Counted from the stretch's first letter, positions 14,199-26,700 are shown. The stretch: DNA of 64,000 nucleotides from Epinephelus fuscoguttatus (GCF_011397635.1 NC_064769.1:13781207-13845206), one strand, 5' to 3'. Made by a program: numbers and translations. The notes: generated by a model not told the origin, from the sequence alone.

Positions 14199-16906
14199 TT
14201 GCGCTACATTGACCTTGTGGGTTGTCACGGGTACAGCCTCTCAGGTGACTGTGGGTGTCCAGTGTTTTTGTCAAACGTGTGTTGCCAAACACAGGGACAG
14301 GAAAACTGTCACCTCTGCCCCACTTCGTCAGCACCACTAAGTGCGCCACCATCTGATTTTGTTGTCGCCAAGGCACAGACAGAATGACTTTGTCCAACAT
14401 TGCACAGGTGGATTGTTGTACTCGGCCGTGCTTTTCTTATCTGGACCAAGGCGATATTATAGGAACGGGTGTCCCCTGTTAACAATATGAGGAAGGAATT
14501 TAGCATGAGTAACAAGATTCTTTATCTGTATATCAGATACAGCTCTTGGTTGTGGTCCATTTGTGTACCTATTGTTTATATTCTTCCGAAAAATTGACCC
14601 TAAGTTTCATTCTGCATGTCCTGCGGCAGACGGTCATATCAGCTCACCTTCTCTCAAGGAATCTTCCCAGATGTTCCCCTGTTTGCATTTGCATCAAACT
14701 TGGACATTTGAATGTTGTTGTCTATGCTGCTATTTTGATTACCTACTTAACCTTTGTGTCAGGAATGATGACAGGCTTTTATGTCATATTATCATGATGC
14801 TGTACACAGATACATTGTTTTGAACAAGATCCTACATGAGCATACTTGTGCTGCAGATTTCCTTTACAGAGCAGATCTGACTTTAGAGGTCATTGCTGCA
14901 CAAAATAGTGTATTAATTAGAAAAGACTGATAACTACGTACTGTAAATGGACAGTTCACCCCAAGATAATTTGGAGACGTGGCAACTCAAAGTGATGACA
15001 CAAGTTGTCATAATTTTGTTTCAAGTCTCAATAAACTTTGGTTAGAGATGGGGAAGCACACAATTTGTCCTAGTTGATATTTACTCCACCGAATAAATCA
15101 GAGAACAGAGAACTTCTTTTACTCTGACTCATTCATTTACAGTAAAGATTTACAGTGAAGATATACTGTACATCAATAACTGTAGCTTTGCTCAACTTAT
15201 TGTTGTCTTTCTTTATTGTTTCTCCTCTGAATCCTGTCGTCTCCTCACATAGGTGCCCCGGTGGTCGCCTCCTTTCCGCATTTTTACCTGGGAGAAGATA
15301 AATTCGCGGCTGCCATTGGAGGAATGTCCCCTAAAAGAGAGCACCACCAAACGTTCCTGGACCTTAACCCGGTGAGCCACCAGGCTGCAGTTCATCAGCC
15401 TCAAATGCACTTTTTACTCTGCAGTTATCTTTGCTGGTTGCCATGGAAATATGTAGGAGTAAAGCATTTCATTGAACTGTGTTAAAAGGAATGCCACACT
15501 ACATCAAGATGTGCGTGCTACACCACCTAGTGGCATATTTGTAGTAGTACAGTAGCAGTACAGAAAAAGAGCGTCCCCACTGCACTCCTCAGACAGTATC
15601 ACAGATTTTATTATGTCATCACAATCACTATATTTTATTTTTTGCTTGCAGACCACTGGAGTGATTGTACGTGCAAACAAGAGAGCACAGGTAAACATCT
15701 TGATGAGCAGAGTCTCTGGATTCCCGTGAGTATTTCCTTATCTTATTGTCCTATAAAACCGATGTCCGTGTATCTGCACCGCATATGACTGTCTCACACT
15801 CTTACATTGTGTTCGTGACAGGAAAACTAGAGGCTTGAATGACACTGTCTTTCCCGTCATGTTCCTCAACGAGGTAAGAAATACTGAAGAAATCCTGTTG
15901 TTTTTGATGATTGCCAAATTGAAAATGTAGCGTTGCAGTAAGAACCTCCTTCGTTCTATGTGTAGGGAACAACACGCATCACAGCTACAATGTGTTATAA
16001 ACAAAGTGCTAAAGCAGTCACTAGTAATATACAAAGTCTTCTCTCCATAATTTATTTTTTCTGTCTTTTAATACACAGAGTGTGGTGATTGATGATGCGT
16101 CTGCGGCGAGAGTGCAGAAGCTGCTGCTGATTGTCACTGTAGTGTCCAACTTCCCGCTCATTATTGTGGGACTTGGAGCCATTATGCTCCTGGTCTTGAT
16201 CATCCTTCTGGTCAGGGCCCACAAACAGAAGGTATGACATCACTTCTTACTGGATTTTATCCTAACAGCTTACATTTTCCTTGCTTTATAAGTAATTTGG
16301 CTTAATTTTTGGGTAATTTGTTCAGTTGCTTAACCACACACTAATTGCACTGTGCATGTCTTTATCACTGTGTCTCTGTGCAGAATGAAGTTAAGCGCAC
16401 TGTGTTTACCAAGCCTATCTATGCTGTAAGTCTTTATGGTTATTTTGCTGCTTTGTTTGGTTTTCTATGTTGTGTTTGCTTTATTTAAACTTCTGTCTTA
16501 CTATATACAGGACTTATTGTCTGGATGCATCTTTAATCTCATTTCTCATTATGTGGTTCGGTGACATTCACCCTGCCTGAAATAATTCTGGTGCTATGAA
16601 GTACACTTGTCTGGTTTTAACACATTAACATAAGTTAGTAATACTAAATGTCTATTTGAAGGAATACTTCATCCACAAAATGACAATTTCTATATTAGTT
16701 ACTCACCCCATGTTATGTTGACAGGGTTCCTGCAGACTTTTTAAAATGAGTTTTAAATTTTTTTTTAATTTAATATCCACACTCTTCCACTACAGACTTC
16801 CAATGACGAGGACACTTCCTACTCTCCAGTCAGTGACAAGGAAAAGGACGATCCTCAGAATGGAACCTACATTGGTTTGACACCTAAAGGGGACCCACAA
16901 GCTTGA
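3519..16906 (+). CDS. scarb2: scarb2 / LIMP-2, lysosome membrane protein 2 (5'-partial)
   Basis: CD36-family type III membrane glycoprotein; the family member LIMP-2 carries beta-glucocerebrosidase to lysosomes. The first coding exon (N-terminal membrane segment) is not in the window. Twelve exons join in phase: 3519-3679, 6006-6153, 6344-6535, 6766-6857, 7564-7683, 12807-12985, 15253-15371, 15652-15725, 15822-15873, 16079-16231, 16384-16425, 16796-16906, giving 480 visible residues. Diagnostic segments are SRVFESWKTPPPPVY, VGPYTYR, TVDELLWGYEDPLLARI, NGSNDGEFVYHTG and FPHFYLGEDKF. The four cysteines that pair in LIMP-2 are present (LCRS, GFCV, QECLG, SPCRK). Sequons include NVT, NIT, NGS and NDT. 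The C-terminal membrane helix is in 16079-16231. The tail is about 56 residues, longer than the mammalian one, lacks an acidic dileucine signal and ends with a YIGL motif. The intron after 6535 has a GC donor. The neighbour nup54 matches the mammalian gene order. Family identity is very secure; which fish paralogue it is was not tested. Confidence 0.95.
3963..5302. mobile_element. non-autonomous DNA transposon with TTGGGAAA / GTAACGCG ends
   Basis: The left end reads CAGTGTTGGGAAAATTG followed by GTAAT-rich sequence. The right end reads TATTACTGTAACGTGTTA then TTTGTAACGCGTCATCACC. This fits the common fish hAT-like MITE whose ends read 'cagtgttggg...gtaacgcgtta'. A second element (4253-4508) lies inside. 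It sits in scarb2 intron 2. Class assignment is from memory of fish repeats. Confidence 0.5.
4253..4508. mobile_element. small MITE with inverted ends (AGGGCTGGGCGA ... TTGCACAGCTCTAA)
   Basis: The left end TTAGGGCTGGGCGACC and right end ATTGCACAGCTCTAATT are imperfect inverted repeats, and the interior has ATATCACGATATAG-type words on both sides. This is typical of the short 'agggctgggcgat' MITEs of fish. It is nested in the larger element 3963-5302. Confidence 0.6.
6536..6765 (+). other. scarb2: GC-AG intron of scarb2
   Basis: The exon ends ...TAC AAG and the intron begins gcatgt; the acceptor is tttag before AAA AAT GGA. Joining AAG to AAA restores the conserved Y-K-K-N-G-S-N-D-G segment in frame. 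The two nearby GT dinucleotides fail: using 6540-6541 creates a TAA stop at the junction, and using 6529-6530 shifts the frame. Confidence 0.75.
6990..7023 (+). repeat. (CTCT)/(CTGT)n microsatellite
   Basis: CT-rich tract followed by about six CTGT units in scarb2 intron 5. Confidence 0.8.
8086..8346 (+). mobile_element. tRNA-derived SINE
   Basis: A tRNA-like head carries an A-box-like GTGGCTCAGAGG (about 8093-8104) and a B-box-like GGTTCATTCCC (8138-8148). A fish SINE body follows, ending in AAGTGCTTTGAGTGGTC and GTGCTGTATAAGTGC. It interrupts a diverged inverted copy of the GCTAACATG-rich repeat in scarb2 intron 6. Confidence 0.75.
10462..11278 (-). mobile_element. PIF/Harbinger element carrying a transposase fragment
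   Basis: Inverted ends match (GGCCCTGATCACACAGAAAG on the left; GGCCCCTACCACACAGAAGG read inward from the right) and are flanked by the 3-bp duplication TAA (10459-10461, 11279-11281), the Harbinger target type. On the minus strand 11027-10770 encodes about 85 residues similar to the N-terminus of HARBI1-type nucleases (WVHETLKKR, REYRQLVQELHL, QFDNLLSVVGP). The DDE catalytic region is absent, so the 817-bp element is not autonomous. It lies in scarb2 intron 6. Confidence 0.8.
10770..11027 (-). pseudogene. HARBI1-like transposase N-terminal fragment
   Basis: Open frame with the N-terminal signature of Harbinger nucleases; it ends after VGPYSSGC without the catalytic DDE domain. It has no host function that I can see. 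It is a remnant inside the Harbinger element 10462-11278. Confidence 0.7.
14157..14198 (+). repeat. (GT)n microsatellite
   Basis: About 20 uninterrupted GT units in scarb2 intron 7. Confidence 0.95.
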
Positions 16907-19070
16907 GCAGGGAGGGGATAGCTAGAAGGGGACTCAGAATTACAAATAGGGCTTTGGATTTTCAGGAGAGAGATAGAAAATTTTCAATATCTCCTTTATG
17001 ACTGGAAATCTCTGTGGGGTGGGGGGTTGAGGGGTAGAGGAGGGGGACATGTTCGCAAGCATGCTGTACTGTATGTACTTACTTTTATCCATGGAAAGCT
17101 ACCTAAAGTCCAGGTATAGCACACTGTCTAGCATGCCAGAAAGAGTATAAATCATTAGAAAACACTGTGCCTCAAGGGCTAGTTCTTGCTGTTTGGTTCA
17201 TTCAGTTGCTGGAAGCTGCAAAGAGCACACTTTGTGGCAGGCTTAAACAAACAAAACACACCCTTTAAACCTCAGGTGTGGGATAAATTTGATTTTAGCA
17301 CTGTGGCCTCACCTCATTCTCTGTTTGCCTAGATTGTGCCTTCAGATTTTAGTTACTGACTATGTGACAGGGCATAGAGGATGATTTGGGACCAGGGTAA
17401 TCAAGTTCATAAACTGAGTTTTTAAGATATGTGTTACTCTCAGGGGCACCATTAAAGCAGGGGAGAGGAGCAAAACACACAGCAAGTCTTCTCCTTGTGA
17501 AGACATTTAAATCAGTTCAGTATTACTAAGTTTCATTTGCATTTAATCCTAAACTAAATGTTACAAAACATTGTCATGGCTCATTATTTTTCTACCCATG
17601 CACTGTATGCAGAGGGGTGTCTGTGCACATCATTATCACTACATCTGAGAAATCTTCAGAGTATATTTTTGTATATATACAGTGTAAGATGTGTTGAACT
17701 GCTAACATTCCTCTCAGTGTATGATGGGAATGGATATCAGAGAAAACGCTGTATATTTTGGATACTTTAATTTTTGTAAAATAAGAAATCCTTCTCATTT
17801 TTTTGTAAATGTTAATGTAGAAATGTTTGAATGAGGAAACATGTTGAGTTCGAGCTTCACAGTTGTCTTCTAGCGCCATAGTGAGCCACACTTTCATCAG
17901 CCATCTAAAGCCCTGAAAGTGACAGGATTTTATGGTTGAAAGTTGAAACAATGATTCATACAGTACTGAATTTATGTGTTGACAGTATTTTTGCCCTGTA
18001 TAACTACTTACACTAACTAATGCTGGCATATAAATATAATTCAGCCTATTATCATTTCAAGATATGCTTTTTGATGCTGTTGTTATAGGCCTTACTAGTA
18101 TTGTTGGTGCTGCTGACTACAAAACCTTTTTATCCATGTTTATGAAAGACTTCATTTCAGGTGTCCAGCCATTACAACTCAAAACTCATAAAGGTCCAAT
18201 ATGAAGTTGTGCCTTTAAAAGAATCGCAGTTACTGAATTTGTTTTGCCTTTAATCGTTTTCACATATTCTGTGAAAATAGAGCCTTGTCATACCAATAAA
18301 TCTACTCTTAAATGTTGTTTTCTTACAGATACCAAACAAAGCTGAGCGTAAAACTACTAGACGTTTTTATAGGTCATATCTGCCAGCAGGGTCAAAGTGC
18401 ACTTTGAAAAACGCTTTGCTTGAACACTGAATTGTTGTATGAAATATTAGATTTCAAGTGCCATTTAATGTAATTTAGAATATGCTGCAGAATGACTGCA
18501 TTTGAACTGTGCTGTGCCCAGCCTTTATTTCTGTGCTTATTCATAGATGTAACATTTTAAGCGTGAATGAGCTACGTTATACCACTTTCTCATCACATGC
18601 ACTGTTATAATCAGCGATGAATTTATCAGACAGTAGCAAAGAAGCTGAAACAAGTTTCATTTAGAGATTTCTGCTCCCTCATTTGATTTGACTTCTTGTG
18701 TTTGATGTAATCAGTTATGTACAATAAGTAAACCTAATGAAACAGAAGAAATCAATGTGTGCATAATGTCATAAATTCATGAGGGGGGTGAATGCATGGA
18801 TAAAGCAATCTTTTTTATGCAAAAACAGTATTACGCAATATTAGTTTTGTGGTTAGAAAGGTTAAATTATTTTGCTACCTTGGTAACACCAAAACACAGA
18901 AAGCGTCATATGGACCGTGCACTGGCCTTCTTTGTGCCATACTTTGATAACAGATTGTAAATCATCATTACTGCTATAACCACTTAATTCTTGTAGTTGT
19001 CAGCTTGTTTCGAAACATTGACTGTTAGTACTGTTTTTTGTGTACACAAAAATAAAAGTAGTTTCAGTAA
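16907..19070 (+). other. scarb2: scarb2 3' UTR
   Basis: About 2.1 kb of non-coding sequence after the TGA at 16904-16906. An AATAAA at 19051-19056, about 20 nt before a GT/T-rich stretch, is the likeliest polyadenylation signal; CAATAAATC near 18295 is an upstream alternative. Confidence 0.6.
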
Positions 19071-19309
19071 ATGTGTCTTTTCATCATTTAAACCTTTTTG
19101 TTTGTGACTGGTACTCATTTTAGGGAAGTAGAAGCTAGAAAGAATGTAGTGATGAAATTAAGTAAAGTTTAATGTGAGTCATTTACCAGTAAATCATCTT
19201 TCCACACAAGTCCACACAAATATAAAGTGTTGCATCTGTGTAGCCTCGCGTCACTATTCTATTCACTCTGAATTTTGTCTGGATTCTGGTTCCAGTCTAG
19301 AGAGCGGAT

Positions 19310-19378
19310 CCGGAATTCACCAAATTCACCAAAGTAAAAGTGTTCACCAAAGTAAAAGTGTTCACCAAAGTAAAACTT
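19310..19378 (+). repeat. 18-bp minisatellite, about 3 units
   Basis: The unit GTTCACCAAAGTAAAAGT is repeated head to tail about three times, with a partial unit at each side, between scarb2 and nup54. Confidence 0.8.
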
Positions 19379-19649
19379 TAAATTCTGGCGCACTATCAAT
19401 TTGGGGTGATGAGAGGTGTAAGAAAATTGATTAACTTAATGGCTTGGGGCTTTTCTTGTAAATTATATTTAAATTACAAAGTTTCACGGCATTTTTATTA
19501 GCTTGGTGCTTGTATTTTGATGGAAAGGCGCATCCATCGAATTCCAAATCCTGTCTCACTCGCCCTGGTTCCGGTTCCTTACCAAAACAGCCACTAACGG
19601 CCCCAGACTAGCGTCTGTGTGGTTAGGTTCTGGTTTAAAGGAGCGTTGT

Positions 19650-20160
19650 GTTGAATTTACAGGATTTAGTGGCACCTAGTGGTGAGGATTGCAGATTGCA
19701 ACTAGCTGAAACTTCTCTCGTGCCAATTGTGAACCCCTACTTAGGGGGCTTCAGTGTTCATTGTTAGGAGGTGTTTACCAGGAGCTGAATTACAGAGGTC
19801 TCAAATCAAAAACAAATGGACCTGCTGATTTAAACCGCCCAAAAGGCTTAAAAAAAAACAGCTTCCCACAAAAAAAAATAGAAACTTTTTGTAAAGCTCT
19901 TGTCGTGGAGGAGCTGCTGACTACAGTGGTCAATGCAAAGATGCGAATGCCCCTATCTAGAGCCAGTGATCGGTTTGTCCGATGTGGGCTACTGTAGAAA
20001 CGTGGTAGACTCCATGGACAAGGACCAGCTGCCTATATAGATATTAATGGCTTATTCTAAGGTCATGAAAACACTACAATCCTTATTTTCAGGTGATAAT
20101 ACACTAAAGAACACATACTTATTACATTTTATTCAATTTCAGCCAGTATACCCCCCCAAA
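19650..20160 (+). mobile_element. MITE-like family, copy A
   Basis: Contains GGATTTAGTGGCACCTAGTG, GAGGTCTCAAATC, TATCTAGAGCCAGTG and GGGCTACTGTAGAAACG. The same blocks in the same order occur at 21720-22195 and 42690-43015, and inverted at 46085-46270. The family's ends are inverted (GTCCAGTGTGTtAGATTTAG ... CTAAATCCTACACACTGGAC in the best copies). Confidence 0.7.
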
Positions 20161-20517
20161 TCACACACTCTGGTCCATTACGTTTAGGCTCTGATGTCTT
20201 GATGTAAGTGTAAAGAATAATTTCTGTTGGTATTTGTGTGATGATAAAGATTTAGAAGGTGGCAGAATGCTATGACGTACACCAAGGGACAAAAGCAAAA
20301 TCATTTTGAAAAACTGTCCGAAACACCAGTAACTCTTAATGATCTTTTTCACAATATGTACTGGTTTTCAAAAACTTACCCCTTTGACTAAGATAATATA
20401 TTTTCTGTGGTTAGGAAACAGATAACTAGGCACCTGTGGAGATCCATAATTGTCTTGTGTTGCATTGAGAACTTATAAATTGCCTCTTTTGTAAGTAAAT
20501 AAATTAATATCTATATA

Positions 20518-20551
<34 letters not shown>

Positions 20552-20575
20552 TTTTTATTATTATTATTAATTATA
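20518..20575 (+). repeat. (AAT)n microsatellite and AT-rich tract
   Basis: About ten AAT units followed by TTATTATTATTA; the AAT and TTA runs can pair as a hairpin. It lies about 200 bp upstream of the nup54 start. Confidence 0.85.
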
Positions 20576-20599
20576 TATCATCAATATTATCCTAGCAAG

Positions 20600-20751
20600 C
20601 CCCACTACTGTAGCTGAATTAATAACTGATTATTTTTAAGTAGCTATCTCTCATGCAGACTCTAGATGGCGGTAATGCGCTGTTATGGCAGATAATAGCT
20701 GCCGGGTCTAAAGCGGAAGAAGAAGAACTGTGTCTGATGACAGCAGTCAAC
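20600..20751 (+). promoter_or_regulatory. probable nup54 promoter / 5' UTR
   Basis: The short upstream stretch has an ATGGCGGT motif (YY1-like core) and GCGGAAGAAGAAGAA (GGAA, ETS-like). No TATA box is evident, as expected for a housekeeping gene. The transcription start was not determined. Similar 'atggcggtaatgc...gaagaagaag' strings are common in fish repeats, so part of this may be repeat-derived. Confidence 0.35.
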
Positions 20752-23700
20752 ATGGCGTTCAGTTTTGGCGGCGCCACGAGTAACCCAGCTGCAAGTAAGA
20801 GCATTTTAATCTAATTTGGGAGTATTTTAATGAGGGTGAACAAATGCGACTTATATGTTTTGAAAATACCGTTGTGTGCCCATTAGCAGAGACGTTATAT
20901 GGCCAACTGCGCACTCCAAGCTTCTGGCAAGTTAGCAGTCATGACGGTTGGATTATCCAACGCTTAACGTGATACAAAAATGCTTTCTATAGCTGAGGCA
21001 GTTAGTTGTTTACCTACATATGTGATAATCGTTGTAATGCTAAAGTGACTTAGGCTTCATTGAAAGAGCATTAGCTTGTCAGTTAATTAATGTTCATTAC
21101 GCTTTGTGTACCGTTATAATGTAACTTAGCTAGTTCCTGGCTAACGTTAGCTGTTTTGGCTAATGACTCCTCACAAGTTGAGGGGTCCTGACAAAGAATG
21201 AGCTGTCATCTTGTGAAATCTTCTGCAGCTGTAATTAAACGTTACTACCACGACAACTAACGTTAACACTCACATCACTCTCTTTGTCCATGTGAAGGCA
21301 CGTCCGGATTTTCATTCGGTTCATTTGGTGCCAAAACCACAGCATCATCAGCAACATTTGGGTTTGGGGCCGCAGCCCCCACCACAACCACCACCGCCTC
21401 ATCCGGATTCGGCAGTAAGTTCAGAGATTTGATCCTCACCAAAGGGGGGCATTTCTCCTCACCTGTGACCCGTAGTAGTCACAGCTGCTCGGCTGTGGTG
21501 TTGGTCAGTGTGACTGGAGACATGCAGCATCTAATGTTAGCTCTGTTTGGGACTGTGGGTGCAGTTTATTAGGGTTTCATATGAGAGAAGGCTGAATGGG
21601 TGGAGATAAAGTGGCTGTACGCCTGTGATAAAGACTGGTTGGGCTTAAGGCTAAGTTTACACTTGTGTTATAATACACAGAAACACACTGATGATGAAAT
21701 ACCCATAGGTATACCATATTAAAGGTCCAGTGTGTTAGATTTAGGGGGATTTAGTGGCATCTAGCAGTGAGGGATGTCTGATAACTTAAGATCAAGACTT
21801 ACACGAGGGTATTACTATGAGATGAATTATTAGCAGAGGTCTCTTCCACTCTTAAAACAAATGAACCCAGTGATTCAAACCAGTAAAAACACTGAATGAA
21901 ATAGTTTCACAGCTAAAAATCCGTTTTTCTGACACTGCTCGTTGTGGAGCAGCTGCGAACCATGGTGGCCAACACGAAAATGTGAATGGTCCTATCCAGA
22001 GCCAGTGTTTGGTTTGTCCTTTCTGGGCTACTGTAGAAACATGGTGGTGCAACATCATGGCAATCTCCAATGACGATGACCTGCTCCCCATGTAGATATA
22101 AACAGCTCATCCTAAGGTAACAGATACACAACAACAACACAACTAAAGAAAATGTAGTTATCATATTATATTTCTGCCAATATATCCCCCTAAATCCTTA
22201 TTATCTTAGGTATGCAAACTAAGGAACGGTTTCCATATTTGATATTAGTGGGGTCTTTACTTATGAAGAAAAAAAGTTGTGTTGACTTTTTAGACATTCT
22301 TGTTGTTGTATCTGAATCTAACTGTGTCCAAGTCTGCCTGACTGTCTATTTTGTGTCCACCTTTTCTTCGTAGCTCTTACTGCCCCTGGTTTTGGGGCTG
22401 CCACCACCACTGCTGCTGCACCAGCCACAGGATTTAGTTTTGGCTCCACCAACACTGGTAAGATGCACGTTATGTACAAAGTAAACCTATTTTTAGTCCT
22501 TTCTCTTTAAAAGGTACCTGAAGACTGTTTTTACGATGAATGAGCTCATACAAGGCGTGAGTTTTTGTTATTTAACTCCTCCATGTCATTCTCTCTTTCT
22601 CGCTGCCTGCCTCCGCTGGCTGCAGGATTTGGGGGGCTGGGAGCTGGAAGCACCACGGCTGGTGGGTTTAGTTTTGGGGGGTTTGGTTTAAATGCCAACC
22701 CAGCAGCAGTCAGCTTTAATGTGGGGTGCTTTGGTACAGCAACCACCACTGGCACTGTTTTCAATTTTGGTAATAGCCTGGCTAGCACAGGTAGATGACC
22801 TTTGTGATTGATTGATTAATCAGTACAGTCTGTGTCTGTAAACACACACATTTTCATCCATTTTCATATCTATGTGGTGCAGTGATTTTTCATCTCACGT
22901 GTTGCATTGTTGTTTCCATTTGCATGAGGAGGCAAAATGTTGAATTACGCACTCATCTCATTTGATTCTTAAATAAGATTTTGATATTCTTTGTAAGACA
23001 AATAAACAATGCTAGATGAAAATTAAAATCAGTTTTCCTTTATATTAATCTTAAAAGCTCAGTCATGATTTTTCTCTTCTGCTATATATGAAATAGTCAG
23101 TGATTTCATTCTTTTTTCTTTCCTCCATTTATCTATCTCTAACCCCCTTTTTGTTTCACCTCCTTTATCTCACTTCGGCATGGTTTGCTTTGTACCTCAG
23201 GCGCATTTGGTGGCTTTGGGACAACTACAACAACTGCTGCTGCGCCGGGTTCCACTTTTAGCTTTGCTGCTCCCACCAACACCACAGGTCAGCAGTGTAA
23301 TTTTTAACAAAAACTATGAACTTTCCCTTCTTCTGATTGCAATTTATGTTTATGTGCAGGACATAGAATATGCAGGCACATAACATTTAGTTTTTAAAAA
23401 GAGGTCAATTTTGCCCAATTGAGGCAGCAATCATCAAAGCCAGGGTTTTATCAGCAGTATTTACTTTCTGATAAAAACAACCACTTTGAATGAAAAACTA
23501 TTTTATCAGTTGGCTAAATAACAAATCAGATCACTTGATCTTCCTATGACGCAAGTGCTTTCTTTATGAATGTGTAAATACCTTCTGTTCTGTGACTGCT
23601 TTCGAAGTTCAGGGCAGAGGTCCTGTTATGTGTTTTATTATGACTGTTAACATGTTTAAAGTGTAGAGGTACAGTTATTTGTTGCATTAAAAAGAAACCA

Positions 23701-26700
23701 TGAACTTTAGTTGAGTCCTGCAGAAAGCCATATGTAGATCAGGTTAATAATTCAGGATCTTAATACAGTATTTAAGATGAAAATTTGAAATGGTTTTTAA
23801 AAAAACCCAAAAACAAACAAAAAAAAAACTAGGGCTGTCCCGAACAACACTTTTTGGCAATCAAAGCTTCAGTGAGAAATATCCATGATTAATCAAGCTT
23901 GCTGTGGTAGTCATAATAGCTAAAAAAAAAAAAGAAAAATACTTTGATAGATGACTAAGCTAGAGGGTTCCCACGGTCATGGTAAACCTGGAAAAGTCAT
24001 GGAGTCTCATGATTACGTTTTCCAGGCCTGAAAAAGTCATGGGATTCATAAAAATCATTTCAAATGAATTTTGTTGTGTATAATGAAACTATTCAGTAAC
24101 CTAATAGAGTTTGAATCTGATATAAAATAAAATATATATCACAAATCCTTTAAAAATGTTATTGAAAAGTTGTGAAATTTTGTCCATGAAAATGTGTGGG
24201 AACCCTAAAGCTAATACTTCTGGTGTTTCAGGTGATTTGCAAAGCCTGTTGTAGATATTTGTGATATGATAGTTTCCTTTGGCATATTTGGTACTCAGCT
24301 TTTGGTGGTCATCTTTGCAAATTTTTGAAATTATTCCATACACTTAATGTTTTTGGAGTCTTGCTAGCGTATCTGTAAACCTGTCACTTGTGGTCAAACT
24401 GTCAGTAGTTCAACTTCAGTAGTGCTGGACTGCTGGTGACTGACCAGGATAGTCCGGGGGATTCGTTCAATTGGGCAGGGAATGCAGAAAAATTTCACAC
24501 CTTCATGTGGTTCGGTTCACTTTAACACTGCACTTTTTAAAGCAGACCAAACCGCCTGGACAACGTCAGGCAGTTACAACAGCTGCTCGTTTGGGGGCGG
24601 TATTGCCCTAAACGACCACTGGCCAGGGAGAAAAAAAAAAGCACGAGGAAGAAGAAAACCGGGCGCATCGATTGGCCAGGACAGAAAACGGAAATCCTTT
24701 GTGGGTAGCCAGAAGCAACTGCGATATATATATATATAGTCCTCTGACCATTTATCAATAAGCGCATGCACTTCCTCACTACTCCACGTCTGCCCACACG
24801 ACATTCTCAAAATTTTTCTTTTTTTACCCTGCTTCTCCCGGTTCACACTGTTGGCTTTGCTAATACACTGTGCTCTACATCACTTCCTCTCTTTGGTTCA
24901 CTTCCTCTCTTTGGTTTGCTGGATAGTCCATTTGCATTTCCCACTGTAAGCAAACCGCACTCCTGGCCCAATTGAACCGAGTCCCCCGGACTATCCTGGC
25001 GTGAATGTGCCATAAATTAAATGTCCTGGTCTGAGAATAACTACAAATAATTAATATTGCTGCACAGTGAATAATGCTGGATAACTATTTCATAATTTTA
25101 TGGGATCTTTGAGGTAATGCACATATATCTATAAAAGGAAAAGGAGTTTTTGAATACTGATTTTGACGATCACTGTGGCAACAGTCAAAGCTTCAAAGCA
25201 TTCGGGTTCAGCCCTAAGGAAAACTGATTTGGCTGGTCTGGTTTCAGTCTTCTAAACCTGACTCCTAAAGCCAACAAATAGCTGCCATAAGATCTCTCAG
25301 TCACTCTACGCTGTATATAAGTCCTTCCCGTTGCTCATGCAGTGATCCCTTTATAAAGCTGCAGCATATTTCCCAAGCACTGTAGACTTAACTGGCATTC
25401 AGTAGCGTTAATGTAGATATTTTCTCACTGTGTTGGCACATTCTTCTGTTTTAGGAGGCTTGTTTGGTAACACGCAGAACAAAGGGTTTGGGTTCTCCTC
25501 TGGGCTTGGCGCTGGGACCACTGCTGGGACAACAGGATTTGGAACTGGATTAGGAACAACTGGCCTGGGTGGGTTTGGAGGCTTTAACATCCAGCAGACT
25601 CAGCAGCAGCCAGGTGAGACCCTGTATTTCCAGATAAGAGTTTTAGTGTTTCCGTGTGAAGATAAGAACATTATGACCCAAAACAAAGCGGCCATTGCTG
25701 AACATTGCATCTTGTATCTGTAGTTTGTTTTTAAAATTAGTAAATGAGTAATTTGGCCATCTGTTTTTTAAACGATTGTCATAAATTTGCACAAAAGAGC
25801 ACATTTACCATGGAAGGATAAAATGACCTGAAACACAACTAGCATAATAGAAACAATACATTCCACTTCATGATCCATTTTAAAATCAAGTGTATGTCCA
25901 GCAGCATAATAGTTTTTGCAGGCTCACATGCAACCTTCCACATCAATTCTGCCAATGGTGCTGTACACCTCTTGTCCCTGCAGAGGGCGACAACAAGCAG
26001 AAAGTTAAAATTTCAGCTTTAACATCATCATCAATTCAACAGTGTGTAGCCATAGGAGAAATATGAGAGGGTGCAGGTAGTGTAAAAAGCTGGAAAAAAT
26101 ATTGATGACTTTACTATTATTATTAAAAAAAAAAACCGTACGCACTAAAGTCGGTAGTTTTGCCCCTTAAACACAGACATACTGGTGTTTCACTTACTGT
26201 ATAGATTAAGACGGTCTGACCCATTTTACCTCTCATTCCCCCGACCAGGAGGCTTGTTCGGCCAGCAGGCCCAGCAACAGGGTCAGGCTCAGCACACCCA
26301 GCTTTACCAGCAGGTCACTGCTCTGTCAGCTCCCACCTTGTTAGGAGACGAGCGTGACTCCATCTTAGCCAAATGGAACCAGTTACAGGCTTACTGGGGC
26401 ACTGGGAAGGGCTACTACAGCAACAACAGCCAACCTGTTGACTTCACCCAGGAAAACCCATTCTGCAGGTTCAAGGTAACGGTGGATTTTTTGAGTGAAG
26501 TGTTGTTAGGTTCATTTGAATGTTATCAAACAGTAGTCCTCTGTTTTTTGTGTCCTAGGCGGTGGGCTATAGCTGCGTCCCAGTGAGTAAAGATGAAGAT
26601 GGTTTAGTGGTCTTACTCTTTAATAAAAAGGAAGCTGATGTGAGAGCTCAGCAGCAGCAACTGGTGGAGTCCCTCCACAAGGTCCTGGGAAGCAACCAGA

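Noticed and set aside
17592-18029. 145-codon minus-strand ORF
   Set aside because: It lies in the scarb2 3' UTR, has no recognisable domain or splice partners and AT-rich composition.
19310-19378. Regularly spaced repeats resembling a CRISPR array
   Set aside because: Head-to-tail 18-bp units without spacers in a vertebrate genome; a minisatellite.
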